Translations under genes and position numbers: made by a program
Notes under the pieces: model-generated
Database searches by the model: none
Seen by the model: only the letters and a program-made list of their open reading frames with translations
Told to the model about the DNA's origin: nothing
Shown: positions 36,840-42,402 of the stretch, piece by piece
Layout of the letters: every line of letters begins with the position of its first letter
How positions within the stretch are numbered: position 1 is the stretch's first letter
Assembly (NCBI GenBank): GCA_027493055.1
Contig: JAPUDO010000071.1
Location: 1-42,402 of the forward strand
Reading direction: 5' to 3'
DNA from: Niabella sp.
GTDB taxonomy: Bacteria; Bacteroidota; Bacteroidia; Chitinophagales; Chitinophagaceae
DNA length: 42,402 nt

Positions 36840-37982
36840 TTAAGTACTCTTTTCTTTACCGGCTACTTTTTCGAAAGTCCTGAAAGAGGTATAGAACACA
36901 ATAATAAGTCCAAACAGGGCTATTGCCGGTATCAGCCATTTTGTTTGTGTAAATCCTGCAAAGAAGAACAGTATCCACACCAGGAAAACCAGCGATAAAT
37001 AGCCATCCATTTTTAAATCATCTGTGTAGAGCAACACATGCAGTAATGTAAGAATAGCTGGTGCAGCTATCAGGATGCAGCAATACTCATAAATATTGCC
37101 ATGTAAAACGGCTAATGCGCGTAGTGCCCAGTATTCGGGTATTAATAAAATGGCGTAGCAAAAAAATAATGATGTAAGAATAGCGAATGGTTTCAAAGGG
37201 AGCGATCTGTAAAAAATCAGCTTATCCTCAATAAAATAAAAGTTTTTATAGATGATAACGCTATGTGCCGCCAGGCAAAGCATCAGTATCAGCCACATCA
37301 TCCTGCTTTCAAATACAGAATTATCTGTAATTACAAAAAAATAAATACAGCAAAAGCTGATGAGCTTGATAATAACAAGTGCCAGGAATTGCTCCCGGAA
37401 CATATATTTCAGGATGAACCACCATAATGTAGCAGGCTGCCGTTTCAACCTGAAAAATGTATGAGCGGATAATGATGCGGCTTTCCTGTTAAGGTAATCC
37501 AGGCAAAATGCAGTAGCAGCAATTAATAATAATATCAGGCATACAGGCGCATATAAACCGGCTATTTTACCAGCGCCTGCACCCACGATTATGATAAGCA
37601 GGGTGTAAATAATAACAGGCAGCAATAATAAAATGCCGGTAAAAGAAAAGCCTGCTAACCGTTTTGTGGAGGGAAGTCCATTGAGCACTTGTAGAAAATG
37701 ATACTCATTTTTTATAACACGATTTGCATAAAAGCTAATACACTTAATAAAATATAAGATACAAGTGATAGCATATATGACAAAAGCCTGTCTGCTTTCT
37801 AAAATGCTGATAAGAATATAGTAATGCGTTTCCAGTGCCTGTTTAAAATTGGGCTGTATGCCAAACAGCACAAAGAAAAGAAAATAAAAAGCGCCTGCTA
37901 TCTGCCTGTAAAAAGGTGTTACCACCGATCTGTACAATATATTATTTACCGGGCTCAATGACGATGGTTTTATTGTGTACAT
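36840..37982 (-). CDS. ABC transporter membrane protein (unrecognised family)
   Basis: The protein has 380 residues from the ATG at 37982, which overlaps the ATPase gene by 41 bases; an earlier start at 38084 is in frame but gives a non-hydrophobic, non-conserved-looking extension. At least ten hydrophobic segments are visible, e.g. IAGAFYFLFFVLFGI, LLPVIIYTLLIIIVGAGAG and the C-terminal GYLSLVFLVWILFFFAGF. There is no large periplasmic domain. I do not recognise a named family; its pairing with a single small ATPase suggests an ABC-2-like exporter subunit. The substrate is unknown. A palindromic region lies beyond the 3' end. Confidence 0.75.
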   Translation of the reverse strand: MYTIKPSSLSPVNNILYRSVVTPFYRQIAGAFYFLFFVLFGIQPNFKQALETHYYILISILESRQAFVIYAITCILYFIKCISFYANRVIKNEYHFLQVLNGLPSTKRLAGFSFTGILLLLPVIIYTLLIIIVGAGAGKIAGLYAPVCLILLLIAATAFCLDYLNRKAASLSAHTFFRLKRQPATLWWFILKYMFREQFLALVIIKLISFCCIYFFVITDNSVFESRMMWLILMLCLAAHSVIIYKNFYFIEDKLIFYRSLPLKPFAILTSLFFCYAILLIPEYWALRALAVLHGNIYEYCCILIAAPAILTLLHVLLYTDDLKMDGYLSLVFLVWILFFFAGFTQTKWLIPAIALFGLIIVFYTSFRTFEKVAGKEKST

Positions 37983-38580
37983 GGTAGATCCCGGATAAGG
38001 AGATATCAGCCGGTGAAATATCGTGATGCGAAGTGAATATAAATCCCTTGTTCCTTGTTGAATGGACGAGATGCTGCAAGGCATTTTGAGCGGACATATC
38101 CAGCGTTGTAAAAGGCTCGTCCAGCAATATCCATTGTGAGTTGCCGGTAAAAGCCAGCAGCAATGACAGCTTTTTCAGCATGCCGCTGGAATAGCTGCCT
38201 GTAGGGTTATCCAGGTAATGATCAATACCGAGGATACTTTTTATTTCATTCACCTGTTGAGCATTACCGTTTTTAATTTTTAAATAGAAATTCAGCAGTT
38301 CCTGTCCGCTTAAAAATGAGGGATAGGCTGGTTCAGCAGGAGCGTGGCTGATAGCCATCCTGTATGCTACCGGCGCTTTGTGCATTGATATTTGTTCGTT
38401 AAGAATAATGTCACCTTTGAAAGGTATCAGTCCTGCCAATACTTTTAAGAAGGTAGATTTACCACTGCCGTTGGGGCCTTTGATCCAGTAATTACCTTGC
38501 TGCAACTCAAGTGTCGGTATATTCAAGACTTCGTGATCACCGTATTTTTTTACTAAATGTTTAACCTGTAACGTTTTCAC
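37942..38580 (-). CDS. ABC transporter ATP-binding protein
   Basis: The protein has 212 residues, a lone nucleotide-binding domain. Walker A is GPNGSGKS at 35-42, the signature is SSGML at 131-135 (a variant of LSGGQ), Walker B is ILLDEP at 151-156, and the switch histidine is His185 in IFTSHHDIS. The D-loop TTLD follows Walker B. All catalytic elements are present, so it should be active. It is expected to associate as a homodimer with the membrane protein encoded immediately downstream, with which it overlaps. Short single-domain ATPases with SSGM-type signatures are common in ABC-2 and heme-exporter-like (CcmA) branches. Confidence 0.9.
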   Translation of the reverse strand: MKTLQVKHLVKKYGDHEVLNIPTLELQQGNYWIKGPNGSGKSTFLKVLAGLIPFKGDIILNEQISMHKAPVAYRMAISHAPAEPAYPSFLSGQELLNFYLKIKNGNAQQVNEIKSILGIDHYLDNPTGSYSSGMLKKLSLLLAFTGNSQWILLDEPFTTLDMSAQNALQHLVHSTRNKGFIFTSHHDISPADISLSGIYHVHNKTIVIEPGK

Positions 38581-38729
38581 TGTAGCGTTTTAAAGGCTCA
38601 AAATAGAACAAAAATCCGTTGATTGACTTTTAATTTTCATCTATGCATCCTCCTTCGGCGGACAGGTTTGTGGCAGAATAATTTATGTACAACCTCTGTG
38701 AAAGAGATGGCCTACTGAAAAGGATAAGC

Positions 38730-38737
38730 TATCTTTG
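38730..38737 (+). promoter_or_regulatory. Putative promoter -7 element of rimO
   Basis: TATCTTTG matches TAnnTTTG exactly, 23 bases before the GTG start codon. Confidence 0.65.
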
Positions 38738-38760
38738 CGGCTTCATTTTTAAAATAGTAC

Positions 38761-40068
38761 GTGAAAGTAAGAACACTCAAAAAGGATAAAGTAAACATCA
38801 TTACGCTGGGATGCAGCAAAAACATGGTAGACAGCGAGGTGCTAAGCGGCCAGCTGCGTGCCAATGATATTGATGTGGTGCACGAAAACAGGAAGCGCGA
38901 TCACAATATAGTGGTGGTAAATACCTGTGGCTTCATTGATAAGGCCAAAGAAGAAAGCATTAATACGATTTTAGAACAGGTAGAGTTAAAGAGACGTGGT
39001 AAGCTTGATAAGGTATATGTTACCGGCTGTCTGAGCGAGCGTTACAGGAACAACCTGGAAGAAGAAATACCTGAAGTGGACGCCTTTTTCGGTACGATGG
39101 AGCTGCCGGCTGTTTTAAAACAGTTTGAAGCGGACTATAAAAGTGAGCTGGTAGGAGAGCGCTTACTGGCTACTCCCAGGCATTATGCTTATTTGAAAAT
39201 TTCAGAAGGATGTAACCGCACCTGCACTTTTTGTGCTATCCCGCTGATGCGCGGCAAGCATATAAGCAAGCCTATTGAAGAGTTGGTAACAGAAGCCGAA
39301 AAGCTGGTGCGCATGGGTGTGAAGGAAGTAATGCTGATTGCGCAGGAGCTGACTTATTATGGCCTGGACATATACAAAAAGCGCATGTTACAAGAGCTGC
39401 TGCATCGCCTGGCAGATGTAAAAGGACTGGAATGGATAAGGCTGCACTATGCCTATCCAACTAAATTTCCTTTGGAGATTTTAGATGTAATGCGCGAGCG
39501 TGATAATATCTGCAATTATCTTGATATACCCCTGCAACACGCTTCTGACCGTATGCTGAATGCAATGAAGCGGCAGATCACGCAGGCGGAAATGAACGAT
39601 TTGATAGCAACCATCCGGGAAAAAGTGCCGGGCATTTGCCTGCGTACCACTTTAATTGCTGGTTTCCCCGGTGAAACGCAGGAAGATATCGAAGGGCTGA
39701 AACGCTTTTTAGATAAGCACCGTTTTGACAGGGTAGGCGTATTTACCTATTCGCACGAAGAAAATACCGGCGCTTATGTTTTTGAAGATGATGTGCCTCA
39801 GGAAGAGAAGGAAAGAAGGGCGCAGGAGATCATGGAGCATCAGCAGGAAATTTCTTACGAGCTGAACCAGGAGAAAATTGGTAAGGTCTTTAAAACTATT
39901 ATAGATAAGAAAGAGGCAGGCCGATACATTGGCCGTACAGAATTTGACAGCGTGGAAGTGGATAACGAGGTGATTATTACCAGCGATCAAAAGCTAAAGA
40001 TAGGAGAATTTTACCATGTGAGGATCGAAAAAGCCTATGATTATGACCTGGAGGGGGTAATTGTCTGA
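38761..40068 (+). CDS. rimO: Ribosomal protein S12 methylthiotransferase RimO
   Basis: The protein has 435 residues and starts at GTG. The N-terminal UPF0004 domain has its three Cys (Cys18 in LGCSKNMVDSE, Cys56 in NTCGFI, Cys90 in TGCL). The radical SAM domain has C151xxxC155xxC158 in EGCNRTCTFCAIP, and a C-terminal TRAM domain ends near residue 430. LGCSKNMVDSE identifies RimO rather than MiaB. It adds a methylthio group to an aspartate of S12 using two 4Fe-4S clusters and S-adenosylmethionine in the cytosol. The GTG start is supported by the immediately following conserved sequence and a well-placed promoter element. Confidence 0.97.
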   Translation: MKVRTLKKDKVNIITLGCSKNMVDSEVLSGQLRANDIDVVHENRKRDHNIVVVNTCGFIDKAKEESINTILEQVELKRRGKLDKVYVTGCLSERYRNNLEEEIPEVDAFFGTMELPAVLKQFEADYKSELVGERLLATPRHYAYLKISEGCNRTCTFCAIPLMRGKHISKPIEELVTEAEKLVRMGVKEVMLIAQELTYYGLDIYKKRMLQELLHRLADVKGLEWIRLHYAYPTKFPLEILDVMRERDNICNYLDIPLQHASDRMLNAMKRQITQAEMNDLIATIREKVPGICLRTTLIAGFPGETQEDIEGLKRFLDKHRFDRVGVFTYSHEENTGAYVFEDDVPQEEKERRAQEIMEHQQEISYELNQEKIGKVFKTIIDKKEAGRYIGRTEFDSVEVDNEVIITSDQKLKIGEFYHVRIEKAYDYDLEGVIV

Positions 40069-40210
40069 TCATAGGGTTTTTGAGATTTAAATGTCTGGTT
40101 TTTTGCCTTAAATATATTTTTGCTATATAGACATATTGGTAATCAATTTTTTGCGTATTTTATGAGTCATATTGACAGCATAATTGCCTGTCTTTTTACC
40201 TTTTTAGTGC

Positions 40211-40218
40211 TACCTTTG
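40211..40218 (+). promoter_or_regulatory. Putative promoter -7 element of the RlpA-like gene
   Basis: TACCTTTG matches TAnnTTTG, about 97 bases before the start codon. The whole spacer 40069-40314 is AT-rich and contains no gene that I can support. Confidence 0.5.
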
Positions 40219-40314
40219 CACCCGTATTTTGCATGTAAGTAAAATAATGTTATTAAAGGCGCGGTAAAATAAAAACTGTTTTTCTGCGTTTATTGTTTAA
40301 CTAAAATATCTCAC

Positions 40315-40692
40315 ATGAAGAAATGTTTAGTTCTGTTTTTTGCTTTTATTTTTAGCTATGCTAAAGGTTTTGCTCAAACTACTACGCAAAAGGCATCCTA
40401 TTATCACAGTAAATTTAATGGTCGCAAAACGGCTACCGGTGATATTTATAAGGATTATCTTTTAACAGCAGCGTCTAATATTTATAAGTTAGGTACACGT
40501 TTGCTGGTTACCAATAAGAACACAGGAAAAAGTGTACAGGTAGTAGTAAATGATCGTATGGCTCCGGGCATTAAAAACCGTGTGGATTTAAGCAAATCTG
40601 CATTCCAGAAAATTGCACACACTGATCATGGCATTGTGCCGGTTGAGGTGAAAATACTGGAAGGTAAAAATGAAGAAGGTAATTCTTTATAG
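40315..40692 (+). CDS. Small RlpA-like (double-psi beta-barrel) secreted protein
   Basis: The protein has 125 residues with a signal peptide ending KGFAQ, so it is periplasmic. The mature part is a single RlpA-type double-psi beta-barrel: KASYYHSKFNGRKTATGDIY, then TAASNIYKLGTRLLVTN, VVVNDRMAPGIKNRVDLSKSAF and PVEVKIL. In RlpA, an Asp in the NDR motif and a neighbouring residue form the catalytic site of a lytic transglycosylase that cuts naked glycan strands; the NDR motif is here. There is no SPOR domain, so septal targeting is not obvious. A strong bidirectional terminator follows. Confidence 0.9.
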   Translation: MKKCLVLFFAFIFSYAKGFAQTTTQKASYYHSKFNGRKTATGDIYKDYLLTAASNIYKLGTRLLVTNKNTGKSVQVVVNDRMAPGIKNRVDLSKSAFQKIAHTDHGIVPVEVKILEGKNEEGNSL

Positions 40693-40714
40693 TATTTTAT
40701 AGCAAAAAAACATT

Positions 40715-40742
40715 AAAAAACCCCGCATTTGCGGGGTTTTTT
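40715..40742. terminator. Bidirectional rho-independent terminator
   Basis: AAAAAACCCCGC and GCGGGGTTTTTT form a perfect 12-base stem with a 4-base ATTT loop. It serves the RlpA-like gene on the plus strand and the convergent aldolase gene on the minus strand. Confidence 0.93.
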
Positions 40743-40747
40743 AGTAG

Positions 40748-41818
40748 TTATGCATTTTTACCGATACAGTTCAGATCTTCGAACGCAGTTTCAAGACGTT
40801 TTACAAAAAATTCTTCTCCGTTGCGTAACCATGCGCGGGGATCGTAGTATTTTTTGTTGGGTTTGTCTTCTCCTTCGGGGTTACCTAACTGGCCTTGCAG
40901 GTAGGCTTCGTTCTTTTTATAATAATCAAATACGCCATCAGCAAAAGCCCATTGCATATCTGTATCGAGGTTCATTTTAATAGCGCCGTATCCGATGGCT
41001 TCACGGATTTTTTCTTTTTCAGAACCGCTGCCTCCGTGGAATACGAAGTAAACAGGTTTCTGGCTGGCTGTGCCAAATTTTTCAGCAATATACTTCTGGC
41101 TGTTATCAAGGATAACAGGCGTTAATTGTACGTTACCGGGTTTGTAAACACCGTGCACATTACCAAAAGCGGCTGCAACTGTAAACATATTACCTACTGC
41201 GCTCAGTTTTTCATAAGCATAGGCCACGTCTTCAGGCTGTGTATATAGTTTGGAATTATCAACATCTGTATTATCTACACCGTCTTCTTCGCCACCGGTA
41301 ACACCCAGCTCTATTTCAATGCTCATACCTAATGGTGCCATGCGCTTGAAGAATTCAACCGAGGTAGCGATATTTTCTTCGATAGGCTCTTCGCTTAAGT
41401 CAAGCATGTGTGAGCTGAATAAAGGCTGGCCTTTCTCTTTATAGAATTTTTCACCTTCGTCTATCAGTCCGCTGATCCATGGAAGCCATTTTTTGGCGGC
41501 ATGGTCTGTGTGCAGTACTACAGGTACACCATAATATTTTGCTACTGTATGAACGTGCAGGGCGCCACTTACAGCACCAAATATATTTGCTTCCAGGTTT
41601 TTATTGGGCATTCCTTTACCGGCATAAAATTGTGCCCCACCATTACTGAACTGGATCATAACCGGTGAGTTTACTTTAGCTGCCGTTTCAAGCACTGCGT
41701 TAACAGTGTCTGTACCTACCACATTTACTGCAGGGAGGGCAAAATTATTGTCTTTAGCGTCGTTGTAAAGAGCTTCAAGCTCTTTGCCGTGTAATACTCC
41801 GGCTGTGTACTTGCTCAT
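40748..41818 (-). CDS. fbaA: Class II fructose-bisphosphate aldolase
   Basis: The protein has 356 residues, a class IIA length. It cleaves fructose 1,6-bisphosphate to glyceraldehyde 3-phosphate and dihydroxyacetone phosphate in glycolysis. The zinc-site stretch VLHTDHAAK (catalytic Asp105, His106) is intact, as are EIELGVTGGEEDGVDN, FGNVHGVYKPGNV and VFHGGSGSEKEKI with a further conserved His, and KMNLDTDMQWAF. It is cytosolic. The gene is monocistronic, with its own upstream spacer 41819-41971, in which I see a small CGCTA/TAGCG hairpin but no clear -7 element. Confidence 0.97.
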   Translation of the reverse strand: MSKYTAGVLHGKELEALYNDAKDNNFALPAVNVVGTDTVNAVLETAAKVNSPVMIQFSNGGAQFYAGKGMPNKNLEANIFGAVSGALHVHTVAKYYGVPVVLHTDHAAKKWLPWISGLIDEGEKFYKEKGQPLFSSHMLDLSEEPIEENIATSVEFFKRMAPLGMSIEIELGVTGGEEDGVDNTDVDNSKLYTQPEDVAYAYEKLSAVGNMFTVAAAFGNVHGVYKPGNVQLTPVILDNSQKYIAEKFGTASQKPVYFVFHGGSGSEKEKIREAIGYGAIKMNLDTDMQWAFADGVFDYYKKNEAYLQGQLGNPEGEDKPNKKYYDPRAWLRNGEEFFVKRLETAFEDLNCIGKNA

Positions 41819-41971
41819 TTTGTTGAAAATTGTTTTTAATAATAAATTCCTACTTGCCTATAACAAATCAGGCTCGCTAAGGTAGCGATAATATGTGAAA
41901 TATACACAAAGCCCGGTCATTGTTTGGGCAGTTTGTTTTATGATTATAGTCAGCTTTTGCTGAATATCCGG

Positions 41972-42402
41972 CTACCTTTTATTGGCCAATACCCTTGTTT
42001 TTTCCTGTATAAGTTTAAGATTACCGCGCAGCATGTACTTCAGATGCAGTTTTAATACCTGCCCCATGGATTTACACCTGCTAAATGCTTCAGTACGAAA
42101 GTGCTCGTTTAGCTGTTGTATGAGTTGCTGCTGCTTCTCTGCGGGAGCAATAGTATCGCGCGACATAATATTCAAAAGCTCCATCAGCCTGAACCTTGTA
42201 ACGGCTACACGGTAAGCCATTGCCGACCTTTCTTCTGCCTTATACTGTTCCACCGACTCTTTGTTCAGCTGCTCTACCACGTTCTTTACAAAAAGGTTAT
42301 TCTCTTTAAAAAACTGCGGCATATATAAATGTTTCCTCCCTTCATAGCATTGCTGGTCAAAATCTATGGCGCGGATGCGGTATTGATGGCTTTCAATATC
42401 AG
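41972..42402 (-). CDS. C-terminal part of an unknown protein cut by the window end
   Basis: The minus-strand frame is open to the window edge, so the protein starts outside; about 142 residues are visible. An internal ATG at 42322 exists, but the upstream residues (HQYRIRAIDFDQQCYEGR) look like genuine protein. The visible part is helical and basic, with EERSAMAYRVAVTRFRLMEL and a C-terminal LKLHLKYMLRGNLKL. The IDFDQQ stretch vaguely recalls the metal-binding region of HipA-like or lipid-kinase-like folds, but that is a guess from a few residues. Function is not assigned. Confidence 0.65.
   Translation of the reverse strand, partial: DIESHQYRIRAIDFDQQCYEGRKHLYMPQFFKENNLFVKNVVEQLNKESVEQYKAEERSAMAYRVAVTRFRLMELLNIMSRDTIAPAEKQQQLIQQLNEHFRTEAFSRCKSMGQVLKLHLKYMLRGNLKLIQEKTRVLANKR

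Noticed and set aside
36633-36998. Plus-strand open frame of 121 codons
   Set aside because: Its 3' part overlaps the ABC membrane gene on the other strand, and its composition is not protein-like; a TATCTTTG element nearby is not enough to support a gene.
37983-38084. 34-residue N-terminal extension of the ABC membrane protein
   Set aside because: It would lie entirely within the ATPase coding region and is not hydrophobic or family-like.

Overview
The window looks like a chromosomal stretch of a Bacteroidota bacterium, most likely a soil or plant-associated Chitinophagaceae-type organism; the genus is not established. Support for the phylum comes from a SusC/SusD pair, many Bacteroidota-type lipoprotein signal peptides, at least nine promoter -7 elements of the form TAnnTTTG, an L28-L33-DUF4295-FtsY cluster, and a DUF2027/Smr protein.

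Region 1 (1-21.6 kb) is a large polysaccharide utilization locus (PUL). On the plus strand lie a SusC-type porin (cut by the window start), SusD, a DUF1735-type surface glycan-binding lipoprotein, a GH2 enzyme, two tandem paralogous GH16 lipoproteins, an 824-residue secreted protein of unknown family, a GH42-like clan-A hydrolase, an internally deleted hydrolase remnant, an FAD-dependent oxidoreductase with an N-terminal carbohydrate-binding-like domain, and a LacZ-type GH2. A convergent GH5 endoglucanase-like lipoprotein closes the locus. The plausible logic is surface binding and endo-cleavage (GH16, perhaps GH5), import through SusCD, then trimming by GH2 and GH42-like enzymes, possibly with a flavoprotein oxidation. 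The substrate cannot be fixed from sequence; a beta-linked glucan or galactan-type hemicellulose fits best. The block 12001-16696 looks lower in GC than the genes before it and ends at a 206-bp inverted-repeat element.

Region 2 (21.7-32.1 kb) is housekeeping and miscellaneous: polyprenyl diphosphate synthase, an amino-acid permease, DUF2027/Smr protein, a small lipoprotein, RNase P RNA (rnpB), a phytase-like lipoprotein, a META/HopJ gene pair, a DinB/TIM-barrel pair and a DMT-family permease. Its spacers carry short-period tandem repeats and nested inverted repeats.

Region 3 (32.2-42.4 kb) holds rpmB-rpmG-DUF4295-ftsY, a YoeB-type toxin-antitoxin pair, an Fsr-like MFS exporter next to a FadR/GntR-family regulator with matching 17-bp palindromes at both promoters, a two-gene ABC transporter, rimO, an RlpA-like protein, class II fructose-bisphosphate aldolase, and the C-terminal part of an unknown protein cut by the window end.

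The PUL is the best candidate for something undescribed, mainly because of the 824-residue protein with a duplicated module and the oxidoreductase beside it. No CRISPR array, tRNA, rRNA, phage or insertion-sequence transposase was seen.
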